Assembly: GCF_050589605.1 (NCBI RefSeq)
Contig: NZ_JBNGOO010000016.1
DNA length: 64,000 nt
Origin: Granulosicoccus sp947495035
Lineage (GTDB): Bacteria; Pseudomonadota; Gammaproteobacteria; Granulosicoccales; Granulosicoccaceae
Reading direction: 5' to 3' (one strand)
A program made the position numbers and the translations under genes. Below the pieces are notes generated by a model. That model searched no databases, was not told where the DNA came from, and saw nothing but the letters and a program-made list of their open reading frames with translations. Position 1 is the stretch's first letter. Every line of letters starts with the position of its first letter. Positions 31,881 through 40,473 of the stretch are shown one piece after another.

Positions 31881-33221
31881 ATGGCCGCTGACAAGAACAA
31901 GCCTGCGTTGTCCGGTCTCGGCGGTACTGCCGAACTGCGCTCGCGCCTGTTGTTCGTCCTGTTTGCGATGATTATCTTTCGCACTGGCTCGCACATCACC
32001 ATTCCCGGTGTTGACCCGCGAGTCATGGCGGATCTGTTTGATCAGCAGAGTGGTGGCATTCTGGGCATGTTGAACATGTTCGGAGGTGGCGCCCTGTCGC
32101 GAATGTCATTGTTCGCGCTGGGTGTCATGCCCTACATCTCTGCCTCGATCATCATGCAATTGATGACTCATGTCATTCCCCAGCTGGAGCAGCTGCGCAA
32201 GGAAGGCGAGAGTGGTCGACGTGTCATTACCAAGTACACGCGTTACGGCACACTCGTGCTGGCATCCGTACAGGCGGTGGGAATCGCCATTGCCTTGCAG
32301 AACCAGGGAGCCAATGGTCAGAGTGTGGTATTCCTGACAGGACCCGGCTTTGTACTGACAGCTGCCATCACGCTGGTCACCGGCACCATGTTCCTGATGT
32401 GGCTGGGCGAGCAGATCACCGAGCGAGGCATTGGTAACGGAATATCCATCATCATCTTTACAGGCATTGTTGCAGGATTGCCGGCTGCCATTGGCGGAAC
32501 CCTGCAGCTGGCCCGTACCGGTGAGCTGGGTTATTTCGTCGTCATCCTGTTGTTCACGATGGTCGTTGCAGTCACGGCATTCGTGGTGTTTGTCGAACGT
32601 GGACAGCGGCGCATCACTGTCAACTACGCCAAGCGACAGCAGGGTCGCAAGATGTTTGCAGCCCAGACAAGTCATCTGCCATTGAAATTGAACATGGCTG
32701 GGGTCATTCCTCCCATCTTTGCCTCGAGCATCATTCTGTTCCCGGCAACTCTGGGAGACATCGCCACCAGCAATTCGAATTCATTTCTCAACACCATCGT
32801 GTCGACGCTGCAGCCCGGTCAGCCGGTCTATATACTCTTGTATGCATCGGCAATAATCTTTTTCTGTTTTTTCTATACCGCCCTGGTGTTCAACGCCAAG
32901 GAAACAGCGGATAATCTGAAGAAATCGGGTGCGTTCATTCCCGGTATCCGCCCAGGCGAAAAAACAGCCCGATACATCGATGGTGTGCTGACAAGGTTGA
33001 CCTTTTACGGTGCGTTGTATATAACGCTCGTTTGCCTGTTGCCCGAGTTCCTGATCCTGTTCTGGAATGTTCCCTTCTACTTTGGTGGGACGTCCTTGCT
33101 GATCATTGTCGTGGTGGTCATGGATTTTGTCGGGCAGGCACAAGCACACATGATGAGCCATCAGTACGAAGGCTTGATGAAGAAGCAAGGTACCAAGGGA
33201 GTTCCGAAAGGAGCACGCTGA
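31881..33221 (+). CDS. secY: Preprotein translocase channel SecY
   Basis: A 446-residue polytopic protein with about ten transmembrane helices that forms the Sec channel with SecE and SecG. Landmarks are GMLNMFGGGALSRMSLFALGVMPYISASIIMQ-type text around residues 62-95, ITERGIGNGIS, and the cytoplasmic loop KRQQGRKMFAAQTSHLPLK. The ATG at 31881 is 4 bases after rplO; an earlier in-frame start would lie inside rplO. Confidence 0.97.
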   Translation: MAADKNKPALSGLGGTAELRSRLLFVLFAMIIFRTGSHITIPGVDPRVMADLFDQQSGGILGMLNMFGGGALSRMSLFALGVMPYISASIIMQLMTHVIPQLEQLRKEGESGRRVITKYTRYGTLVLASVQAVGIAIALQNQGANGQSVVFLTGPGFVLTAAITLVTGTMFLMWLGEQITERGIGNGISIIIFTGIVAGLPAAIGGTLQLARTGELGYFVVILLFTMVVAVTAFVVFVERGQRRITVNYAKRQQGRKMFAAQTSHLPLKLNMAGVIPPIFASSIILFPATLGDIATSNSNSFLNTIVSTLQPGQPVYILLYASAIIFFCFFYTALVFNAKETADNLKKSGAFIPGIRPGEKTARYIDGVLTRLTFYGALYITLVCLLPEFLILFWNVPFYFGGTSLLIIVVVVMDFVGQAQAHMMSHQYEGLMKKQGTKGVPKGAR

Positions 33222-33281
33222 GGCAGGCGTGCCCCTGTCAGCGTTATTCGGTCGGCATTTCCTTATCTGGAGAGAAGCACA

Positions 33282-33395
33282 ATGAAAGTCAGAGCATCAG
33301 TGAAGAAGATCTGTCGCAACTGCAAGGTTGTCAAGCGCAAGGGCGTGATTCGCGTCATTTGCACTGACACCCGGCACAAGCAGCGTCAGGGTTAG
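33282..33395 (+). CDS. rpmJ: 50S ribosomal protein L36
   Basis: A 37-residue protein beginning MKVRASVKKICRNCK. It has the zinc-ribbon ligands C11, C14, C27 and H32, so it is the zinc-binding form. GGAGAG lies upstream of the ATG. It occupies its usual place between secY and rpsM. Confidence 0.95.
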   Translation: MKVRASVKKICRNCKVVKRKGVIRVICTDTRHKQRQG

Positions 33396-33421
33396 TTAAA
33401 AATACTTAGGCGGAGATAAGC

Positions 33422-33778
33422 ATGGCACGTATTGCCGGCATTAACATTCCGGTCCAGAAGCACACCTGGATCGCATTGACATCGATTTACGGTATCGGAA
33501 GAACACGAGCACGCCAGATCTGTGAGGCAGCGAGTGTGGCACCGGATGTCAAGGTTCGGAATCTCTCGGAAGTCGAGATCGAGAACCTGCGAACGGAAGT
33601 AGGAAAATTTACAGTCGAAGGCGACTTGCGTCGCGATGTTTCGATGAACATAAAGCGTCTGATGGACCTCGGTTGTTACCGTGGAATTCGCCATCGTCGG
33701 GGCTTACCCCTTCGCGGTCAACGTACGAAGACCAATGCGCGCACGCGCAAAGGTCCGCGTCGGCCGCTCAAGCGTTAA
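33422..33778 (+). CDS. rpsM: 30S ribosomal protein S13
   Basis: A 118-residue 30S head protein making intersubunit bridges. MARIAGINIPVQKHTWIAL, YGIGRTRARQIC and the basic tail RGLPLRGQRTKTNARTRKG are diagnostic. It starts the alpha-operon portion. Confidence 0.97.
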   Translation: MARIAGINIPVQKHTWIALTSIYGIGRTRARQICEAASVAPDVKVRNLSEVEIENLRTEVGKFTVEGDLRRDVSMNIKRLMDLGCYRGIRHRRGLPLRGQRTKTNARTRKGPRRPLKR

Positions 33779-33789
33779 TAGAGAAAGTT

Positions 33790-34173
33790 ATGGCAGCTAG
33801 TAGCACCAAGAAGAAGGTTCGCCGTACCGTCACTGACGGTATCGCCCATATTCATGCATCGTTCAACAACACGATTGTCATGATCACCGATCGACAGGGC
33901 AACGCCCTGTCATGGGCCACTGCTGGTGGTTCAGGTTTTCGTGGTTCCCGCAAGAGCACACCCTTTGCCGCCCAGGTGGCAGCAGAGCGTGCTGGTGAAG
34001 CAGCCAAGGAATACGGTCTGAAGAACATCGACGTCCACGTCAAGGGCCCCGGTCCTGGTCGTGATTCAGCGGTTCGTTCGCTGAACAATGTCGGCTTCAA
34101 GATCAGCAGCATCCTTGATGTCACGCCAATCCCACACAACGGTTGCCGTCCGCCGAAAAAGCGCCGTGTGTGA
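33790..34173 (+). CDS. rpsK: 30S ribosomal protein S11
   Basis: A 127-residue platform protein. GIAHIHASFNNTIVMITDRQGN, GGSGFRGSRKSTPFAAQ and the C-terminal PIPHNGCRPPKKRRV are conserved. The ATG at 33790 is 11 bases after the rpsM stop and is preferred over upstream in-frame codons within rpsM. Confidence 0.97.
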   Translation: MAASSTKKKVRRTVTDGIAHIHASFNNTIVMITDRQGNALSWATAGGSGFRGSRKSTPFAAQVAAERAGEAAKEYGLKNIDVHVKGPGPGRDSAVRSLNNVGFKISSILDVTPIPHNGCRPPKKRRV

Positions 34174-34226
34174 GATGACTCGCGTAATCAACCGACAAGA
34201 CTTGAAGAAATCCAGGAGTGTGAACC

Positions 34227-34847
34227 GTGGCTAGATATATAGGCCCCAAGTGCAAACTGAGCCGCCGAGAAGGCACCGACCTGTATTTGAAGTCGGGCAT
34301 TCGTCCGCTTGAGTCCAAGTGCAACCTGGAGACTCCTCCAGGCATGCAAGGCGCCAAGCGTGGCCGTCCTTCAGACTACGCGATCCAGCTGCGTGAAAAG
34401 CAGAAAGTACGTCGCATGTATGGTGTGCTGGAAAAGCAATTCCGCAACTACTACAAATCTGCTGCAGCACGCAAGGGATCAACCGGTGAAAACCTGTTGT
34501 CACTGCTGGAACAGAGACTGGACAACGTCGTATACCGCATGGGTTTCGGTTCTACACGTGCTGAAGCTCGTCAGCTGGTGTCGCACAAGTCAGTCCTGGT
34601 AGACGGCAAGATCGTCAACATTGCTTCTTACCAGGTTCAACCGAATCAGGTTATCACGATCCGCGAGAAAGCCCGAAAGCAAGCCCGTATCGCCGATGCA
34701 CTGCAACTGGCTCAGCAGCGAGGTCTGCCTGGCTGGATTGAAGTCGACGCGAAGAAATTCGAAGGCATGTTCAAGGCAGTCCCTGATCGTGCTGATCTGC
34801 CAGCCGAGATCAACGAATCTCTGGTTGTGGAGCTGTACTCGAAGTAA
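34227..34847 (+). CDS. rpsD: 30S ribosomal protein S4
   Basis: A 206-residue primary assembly protein and, in E. coli, the alpha-operon repressor. The start ARYIGPKCKLSRREGTDL, then KQKVRRMYGVLEKQFRNYY and an S4 RNA-binding domain (LDNVVYRMGFGSTRAEARQLV), are typical. The start is GTG at 34227 with AGGAG about 9 bases upstream. Confidence 0.97.
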   Translation: MARYIGPKCKLSRREGTDLYLKSGIRPLESKCNLETPPGMQGAKRGRPSDYAIQLREKQKVRRMYGVLEKQFRNYYKSAAARKGSTGENLLSLLEQRLDNVVYRMGFGSTRAEARQLVSHKSVLVDGKIVNIASYQVQPNQVITIREKARKQARIADALQLAQQRGLPGWIEVDAKKFEGMFKAVPDRADLPAEINESLVVELYSK

Positions 34848-34879
34848 GCGATTGTCTGCTTGCTTGTTACAGCTTTAGG

Positions 34880-34905
34880 GTGGAGCAGCGATCTGGCTGC
34901 TCCAC
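34880..34905 (+). other. 10-bp perfect hairpin between rpsD and rpoA
   Basis: GTGGAGCAGC (34880-34889) pairs perfectly with GCTGCTCCAC (34896-34905) around GATCTG. It is followed by TAACATATAGGGG rather than a T tract. The position just upstream of the rpoA ribosome-binding region suggests a processing site, mRNA stabiliser or translational control element. Confidence 0.65.
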
Positions 34906-34937
34906 TAACATATAGGGGTTGAATTACGTTGAATGCC

Positions 34938-35930
34938 ATGCAAACTGAATTCTTGAAGCCACGTATCGTCGATGTGTCGGCGTCCAACGCTAATCATGCG
35001 AAGGTCACGCTCGAGCCATTGGAACGTGGGTTCGGCCATACGCTGGGTAATGCGTTGCGCCGTATCCTGTTGTCATCCATGCCCGGTGCTGCCTTCTACG
35101 AGGCGGAAATCGAAGGTGTACTGCATGAGTACACCACCATGGAAGGCGTTCAGGAAGATGTACTCGATATCCTGCTGAACCTGAAAGGTGTATCCATCGT
35201 GATGCATGCCAAGGATGAAGCAAATCTGAAGTTGGTCAAGCAGGGACCTTGCGTGGTTACTGCTGGCGATATCACTCTGGATCACGACATCGAAATCATC
35301 AACCCGGATCACGTTATCTGTCATCTGACAGGTGATGTCAATCTGAACATGACACTTCGTGCGCGCGTCGGACGAGGCTATGAGCCCGCTTCACATCGTA
35401 CTCTGGAGGAAGGCGAGAGCCGTCCCATCGGTACCTTGCAGATCGATTCCTCATTCAGCCCTGTTCACCGTGTTGCCTACAACGTGGAAAGTGCCCGTGT
35501 AGAGCAACGCACCGATCTGGACAAACTGATTGTCGATCTGGAAACCAACGGTACCATCGATCCTGAAGAAGCCATCCGCAAGGCGGCGACCATTCTGCAG
35601 GAGCAGCTTTCTGTCTTCGTTGACCTGAAAGCCGAGACCCAGACTCCGGAAGAGGAGCAGGCGTCGGATATCGATCCGATTCTGCTGCGTCCTGTAGACG
35701 ATCTGGAACTGACCGTACGTTCAGCCAATTGCCTGAAGGCAGAAAACATCTATTACATAGGTGATCTGATTCAGCGCACTGAAGTTGAACTGTTGAAAAC
35801 GCCAAATCTGGGCAAGAAATCCCTGACAGAAATCAAGGATGTGCTGGCTCAGCAGGCACTATCATTGGGCATGCGCCTGGAAAACTGGCCACCACCCGAG
35901 TTGCAGAAGCAACGCGAGATGGTCAAGTAG
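34938..35930 (+). CDS. rpoA: RNA polymerase alpha subunit
   Basis: A 330-residue alpha subunit. The N-terminal assembly domain includes EPLERGFGHTLGNALRRILLSSMPG, and the C-terminal domain has RSANCLKAENIYYIGDLIQRTE, which contacts UP elements and activators. The ATG at 34938 gives the canonical TEFLKPR start. A TTG at 34929 is better spaced from AGGGG at about 34914-34918, so three extra residues are possible. Confidence 0.97.
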   Translation: MQTEFLKPRIVDVSASNANHAKVTLEPLERGFGHTLGNALRRILLSSMPGAAFYEAEIEGVLHEYTTMEGVQEDVLDILLNLKGVSIVMHAKDEANLKLVKQGPCVVTAGDITLDHDIEIINPDHVICHLTGDVNLNMTLRARVGRGYEPASHRTLEEGESRPIGTLQIDSSFSPVHRVAYNVESARVEQRTDLDKLIVDLETNGTIDPEEAIRKAATILQEQLSVFVDLKAETQTPEEEQASDIDPILLRPVDDLELTVRSANCLKAENIYYIGDLIQRTEVELLKTPNLGKKSLTEIKDVLAQQALSLGMRLENWPPPELQKQREMVK

Positions 35931-35945
35931 GAACGAGACAAGAAC

Positions 35946-36311
35946 ATGAGACATCGTAAGAGCGGGCGCAAGCTCAACCGTAATTCCAGCCATCGCAAGG
36001 CCATGTTTCGCAACATGGCAGCATCCCTGGTAGAGCACGAGTCGATCACGACTACCGTGCCCAAGGCCAAGGAGCTGCGCAAGGTCATCGAGCCGATGAT
36101 CACCAGCGCCAAGCAGGACAATGTTGCAAAGCGTCGTCAGGCATTCGACCGTTTGCGTGACAAGGCTGCCGTTGGCAAGTTGTTCAGCGATCTGGGTCCT
36201 CGTTTTGCCAACCGTCCCGGCGGTTACACACGTATCCTCAAATGCGGCATGCGCCCGGGTGACAATGCACCCATGGCCATCATCGAATTTGTCGAGCGCG
36301 GCGAAGCGTAG
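35946..36311 (+). CDS. rplQ: 50S ribosomal protein L17
   Basis: A 121-residue protein beginning MRHRKSGRKLNRNSSHRKAM, with VPKAKELRKVIEPMIT and RPGGYTRILKCGMRPGDNAPMA. It ends the alpha operon. A perfect 8-bp hairpin (36329-36336 with 36341-36348) and then an intrinsic terminator follow. Confidence 0.97.
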   Translation: MRHRKSGRKLNRNSSHRKAMFRNMAASLVEHESITTTVPKAKELRKVIEPMITSAKQDNVAKRRQAFDRLRDKAAVGKLFSDLGPRFANRPGGYTRILKCGMRPGDNAPMAIIEFVERGEA

Positions 36312-36359
36312 TTTTTTGATGAAATGTACGGTCATCGGCAGATGACCGGCAGACAGGAA

Positions 36360-36393
36360 GGGTCCGTTGCTCGCAGAGCACGGGCCCTTTTTT
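36360..36393 (+). terminator. Intrinsic terminator after rplQ
   Basis: GGGTCCGTTGCTC pairs with GAGCACGGGCCC (one bulge, one G-U) across a GCA loop and is followed by six T residues at 36388-36393. It closes the ribosomal protein unit about 50 bases after rplQ. Confidence 0.85.
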
Positions 36394-36490
36394 CGTTGAT
36401 GGCATGGGCAAAGGTACCAGGGCGTTCAACGGATTCGATGTACGATGAGGGCCGTAACGGTCAGCGACAGTGCAACCGCATGGTGATTTC

Positions 36491-37561
36491 ATGAGCAAAG
36501 CAGCGTCAGAACGCGATGGACTCGAGAACGGGTCGTCGGCGGCCGCACAGCCACCCATTACCGTTATTGGTGCCGGTTCATGGGGAACAGCCCTGGCCAT
36601 TCAGCTGGCCCGAGCTGGCAATGACGTCACCTTGTGGGGGCGCGACGAGTCATTGATGCATCAATTGCAACAGGATCGTTGTAATGAGCGCTATCTGCCC
36701 GGTAGCGTCCTGCCCGAGAACCTCACGGTTGAATCGGACTGGATTCGTGCGGCCGGTACGGCAGATCGCGTCCTGATTTCCGTTCCCAGTCATGCCTTTC
36801 GTCGTGTGCTGGAGCAATTGAAAACGGCACAGGGTGAGAAACTGAAGGATCTTGAACTGGCATGGGCAACGAAAGGGTTCGAGCTCAGTACCGGTCTGCT
36901 ACCGCACCAGCTGGCCCACCAACTGTTACCGGAATGTGGCAATTACGCGGTGGTTTCCGGGCCTACCTTTGCCCTGGAGGTCGGCGCAGGCTTGCCGACA
37001 GCCATCACCGTTGCCGGGTCCAACCCCGGTTGGTCGGCGCGCATGGCCGCTGCCTTGCGGACCCGGAATTTCATTGCCTATACCTCGGAAGACATGGTCG
37101 GTGTGGAGATTGGGGGCGCGGTCAAGAATGCCCTGGCCATTGGTGCCGGTCTTTCAGACGGCCTCGGTTTCGGTGCCAATGCCCGCATTGCCTTGATCAA
37201 CCGAGGGTTGCGTGAATTGTCTCGCCTGGGTCTGGCCATGGGGGCTCGAGCCGAAACCTTCGTCGGGTTGGCGGGTATGGGGGATCTGGTACTCACCTGT
37301 ACGGACAACCAGTCCCGTAATCGTCGAATGGGACTCGCCTTGGCCTCCGGCAAGAGCATCGATGAAGCGGCCGAGGAGATTGGTCAGGTCGTGGAAGGGG
37401 TGGGAGCTGCTCGAGCTGTTTATGAGCAGGCACAACGGCTCGATGTGCGCATGCCGATCATCGAACAGATATACCGTGTGGTGGTTGACGGGGTCGATCC
37501 GAAGGATGCCGTCGAAGCACTGTTGAGTCGGGAGCTGGGGGCGGGGGGCGAGCACGGTTGA
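36491..37561 (+). CDS. gpsA: Glycerol-3-phosphate dehydrogenase [NAD(P)+]
   Basis: A 356-residue cytosolic enzyme that reduces dihydroxyacetone phosphate to sn-glycerol 3-phosphate for phospholipid synthesis. The nucleotide-binding loop VIGAGSWGTALA is at about residues 31-42, ISVPSHAFR and SGPTFALEVGAGLPTA follow, and the catalytic-lysine segment is IGGAVKNALAIGAGLSDGLG. The ATG at 36491 follows GGTGA by about 5 bases. The last codons (through TGA) are AGCACGGTTGA, a sequence repeated 189 bases downstream. Confidence 0.95.
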   Translation: MSKAASERDGLENGSSAAAQPPITVIGAGSWGTALAIQLARAGNDVTLWGRDESLMHQLQQDRCNERYLPGSVLPENLTVESDWIRAAGTADRVLISVPSHAFRRVLEQLKTAQGEKLKDLELAWATKGFELSTGLLPHQLAHQLLPECGNYAVVSGPTFALEVGAGLPTAITVAGSNPGWSARMAAALRTRNFIAYTSEDMVGVEIGGAVKNALAIGAGLSDGLGFGANARIALINRGLRELSRLGLAMGARAETFVGLAGMGDLVLTCTDNQSRNRRMGLALASGKSIDEAAEEIGQVVEGVGAARAVYEQAQRLDVRMPIIEQIYRVVVDGVDPKDAVEALLSRELGAGGEHG

Positions 37562-37563
37562 GC

Positions 37564-37731
37564 CGGGTGCCGGAAGCCGGAAGCTGGGTGCTGGGTGCTG
37601 GGTGCTGGGTGCTGGGTGCTGGGTGCTGGGTGCTGGGTGCTGGGAGCCGGGAGCCGGGAGCTGGGAGCTGGGAGCTGGGAGCTGGGAGCCGGGAGCTGGG
37701 AGCCGGGAGCTGGGAGCTGGGTGTCGGAGGC
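37564..37731. repeat. 24-copy heptanucleotide array between gpsA and the next gene
   Basis: Seven-base units TGGGTGC (eight consecutive copies at 37585-37640), then TGGGAGC and CGGGAGC variants, with diverged units at both ends, total about 24 copies. The array is bracketed by direct repeats AGCACGGTTGA at 37551-37561 (overlapping the gpsA stop) and 37740-37750. It ends about 60 bases before the next start codon. All frames stay open because 7 bp is not a multiple of 3, giving false low-complexity reading frames on both strands. Confidence 0.95.
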
Positions 37732-37790
37732 CGTGGGCCAGCACGGTTGAGGAACATGGAACCCGAGTGAGATTGGTGTAGTCTATCGAC

Positions 37791-39221
37791 ATGAGCCATA
37801 TACCATCAGCATTGCCTGCCGAGCTCGCCATCGGCATCGTCCATCTCGGTCTTGGTGCCTTTCACCGCGCACACCAGGCGGTATATACCGAAGACGCCAT
37901 CCAGCAGGCAGGTGGTGACTGGGGTATCTGCGCAGTCGCCATGCGTAGTCGAGAACTGGCAACCGTGATGTTGGAAAACAACGGTCGCTACTCGCTGATC
38001 GAGCAACAGGCAGATGGCCCTGAGCTGCGTGAGCTATCCGTCATACGTGAGGTACTCTGCCTGCCGGATTCACCGGGCATGGTGATCCAGCGCATCTCCG
38101 ACCCTGCTGTTCATCTGGTGAGTGTCACGGTGACCGAAAAAGGCTACTGTTTCAGCGGTCCGGATCGGCACCTGAATACAGACGATCCACTGATCATGCA
38201 TGATCTGGCGAATCCCTCTCAAGCCCGTTCGATGCCTGGCATTCTGGTGGCCGGTCTGCGCCAACGTCGCGAATCCGGTGGAACCGGACTGTCGATTCTT
38301 TCCTGTGACAACCTGCCCGCCAACGGCAAGTTGCTGCGCCAGATCGTGCTCTCCCATGCTGCGCTGCTGGATGCCGAACTGGCGCAGTGGATCGAGCAGA
38401 ACTGTCGATTTCCGGACTCCATGGTGGACCGAATCACGCCAGCTGCCACGGTTGCCACCCTGACGCTGGCAAGCGATCTACTGGGGCGTGCGGATCCTGC
38501 TGCCATTGAAACCGAGCCCTTCAGACAGTGGGTCATCGAGGACGATTTTGCCGGACCACGCCCGGCGTGGGAGAAGGCCGGTGCTCAATTCGTTGCGGAT
38601 GTTGCACCATTCGAAGACATGAAACTGCGCATGCTCAATGGCGCGCACTCGTTGATTGCCTATCTGGGCGCTGTGTCTGGTCTGCCGGCGGTTCGCGACG
38701 TCATGCAAGTGTCTGCCTACCGGACACTGCTCGATCACCATATGGCCATGGCGGCAGAGACGCTCGAAGGCATGGACAAAGAGGACGCCGCTGGCTATCG
38801 TGCGCAATTGCTGGAACGCTTCGAAAACCCCGCTATCGATCACCGGTGCCTGCAGATCGCGATGGACGGCAGTCAGAAGATGCCCCAGCGAATACTGACT
38901 CCTGCATCGATACGTCTGGCGCGCGGGATGACTGTCGATACCTATGCGCTCGCCACGGCCTTGTGGGTCCGCTATCTGATGGGTCGAGATGAGCAGGGCG
39001 CAGCAATCGACTGCAGTGACCCGCTGATTGGCCAGTTGCAGCTGATCTTCAATGCCAGCGATGCAATGAGTCAGCGTATAGCCGGTCTTGGCAGAATTCC
39101 GGGTGTTCCGCAAGATCTGTTCAATCAGGCGCACTGGGTCGACCAGGTAGCGGATCTGGTGAACGCATCCAATACACACGGTGTACGTGCCGTGGTGTCG
39201 GAACTGGTCGATTCCATTTGA
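37791..39221 (+). CDS. Mannitol dehydrogenase family oxidoreductase (UxuB-like)
   Basis: A 476-residue polyol/hexuronate dehydrogenase. The N-terminal Rossmann region is IVHLGLGAFHRAHQAVYTED, then SVTVTEKGYC, LSCDNLPANG and the C-terminal KMRMLNG-like segment MKLRMLNGAHSLIAYLGAV, which carries the catalytic Lys. Members include fructuronate reductase, mannitol 2-dehydrogenase and arabinitol dehydrogenase; sequence alone does not decide. No partner sugar genes are adjacent. The heptamer array lies in its 5' flank. Confidence 0.87.
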   Translation: MSHIPSALPAELAIGIVHLGLGAFHRAHQAVYTEDAIQQAGGDWGICAVAMRSRELATVMLENNGRYSLIEQQADGPELRELSVIREVLCLPDSPGMVIQRISDPAVHLVSVTVTEKGYCFSGPDRHLNTDDPLIMHDLANPSQARSMPGILVAGLRQRRESGGTGLSILSCDNLPANGKLLRQIVLSHAALLDAELAQWIEQNCRFPDSMVDRITPAATVATLTLASDLLGRADPAAIETEPFRQWVIEDDFAGPRPAWEKAGAQFVADVAPFEDMKLRMLNGAHSLIAYLGAVSGLPAVRDVMQVSAYRTLLDHHMAMAAETLEGMDKEDAAGYRAQLLERFENPAIDHRCLQIAMDGSQKMPQRILTPASIRLARGMTVDTYALATALWVRYLMGRDEQGAAIDCSDPLIGQLQLIFNASDAMSQRIAGLGRIPGVPQDLFNQAHWVDQVADLVNASNTHGVRAVVSELVDSI

Positions 39222-39399
39222 CCGGAAGCTGATTCGACGCGCAGAGGATCATCCTTTCCGGCCCGTGATTTCCTAACCTGTTACATCTCCAGTTATTTCG
39301 CCATTGCGTCGTTATGTCAGTGTAGCCGCAGGTATATCGCAGATCATTCACTGCGAAAACCGGTAATGCTCGACACACCGTCGATTGGAGATTGACACA

Positions 39400-40473
39400 A
39401 TGACAAGCATGTTTGGTGTTGTCCGCAGAATCAGACGACGCCACGGCCGATGGCTTCATGTCATTGTTCTGCTGTCGTTGTCTGCCTGTGATCAGAATGA
39501 TGACTGGCAGAAGTTCTCTCGTCTGGCTGCACAGCCGACAACGCTCAGTACCTTGCAGCGCGAGGCCATACCCCTGTCCGAGCCAGTCAGAGCATTACAG
39601 GCTCAGAATCCGGATTTCATCAATTCAGAGCTGGTGAGTCTGGGCAGGCAGCTCTTCCACGACAAACGGCTGTCGGGTGACGGGACGATCTCCTGTGCCT
39701 CTTGTCACAATGTCCAGGCTGGCGGCGACGATGGCCGGGCGACTTCCGTTGGCATGAAAGGGCAGATTGGCAATATCAATGCACCGACGGTGCTCAACAG
39801 TGGTCACAATTTTCGCCAGTTCTGGGACGGACGGGCGGATTCCCTTGTCGCACAGGCATTGGGGCCCGTCGTCAACCCGATTGAAATGGGGGCAAACTGG
39901 CCTGAAGTATTGGAGAAGCTGTCAACCGACAAGGTACTGCTCTCCCGATTCGAGACGGTGTTCAACACACGGGAACTGACGCCTGAATTGCTGGCGGAAG
40001 CCATTGCAGCTTATGAAAGAACGCTGATTACGCCATCGCCATTCGATGATTACCTGAATGGCAACACTCGCGCCATCAGCGCTCAGGCAGCTGCCGGCTA
40101 TGAATTGTTCAAGGGCTATGGTTGCACTGCCTGTCATCAGGGAGTGAATCTCGGTGGCAATGTCATGCAGTACTTCGGTGCCTTTCATGCGGTCGATGTC
40201 GGCCATGGCCAAAGAGCAGGTAATGCCGACAAGGCTGGGACAATACCCGTGTACAAGGTGCCAACCTTGCGCAATGTGGCCATGACCTCACCCTATTTTC
40301 ATACCGGTTCTGTCACCTTGTTGAGTGATGCCGTGAAAGTCATGGCCGCGGCTCAACTCGGCCGTACGATCGGCGATGAGGATGTCGAGCTGATCGTGGC
40401 GTTTCTCGAGTCGCTGACCGGCGAAGTGCCCACTCACGCAATGAAGCCAACGCAAGTCACCTTTGCAGAATGA
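39400..40473 (+). CDS. Dihaem cytochrome c peroxidase, lipoprotein
   Basis: A 357-residue CcpA/MauG-family protein. A signal ending LLSLSAC places the lipobox cysteine at residue 30, so it is probably membrane-anchored in the periplasm. Two haem c sites are visible, CASCH at 99-103 and CTACH at 242-246, with KVPTLRNVAMTSPYFHTGS near the end. It should reduce hydrogen peroxide with cytochrome electrons. The ATG at 39400 has GGAG 9 bases upstream. The stop overlaps the chemoreceptor gene as ATGA. Confidence 0.9.
   Translation: MTSMFGVVRRIRRRHGRWLHVIVLLSLSACDQNDDWQKFSRLAAQPTTLSTLQREAIPLSEPVRALQAQNPDFINSELVSLGRQLFHDKRLSGDGTISCASCHNVQAGGDDGRATSVGMKGQIGNINAPTVLNSGHNFRQFWDGRADSLVAQALGPVVNPIEMGANWPEVLEKLSTDKVLLSRFETVFNTRELTPELLAEAIAAYERTLITPSPFDDYLNGNTRAISAQAAAGYELFKGYGCTACHQGVNLGGNVMQYFGAFHAVDVGHGQRAGNADKAGTIPVYKVPTLRNVAMTSPYFHTGSVTLLSDAVKVMAAAQLGRTIGDEDVELIVAFLESLTGEVPTHAMKPTQVTFAE

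Noticed and set aside
37154..37837. Long Pro/Ala/Ser/Gln-rich minus-strand reading frames (PAPSSQLPAPGS-type) and a Gly/Trp-rich plus frame over 37558-37770
   Set aside because: They are generated by the 7-bp repeat array, which stays open in all frames, and run into the gpsA and dehydrogenase genes on the other strand. No ribosome-binding site or domain.
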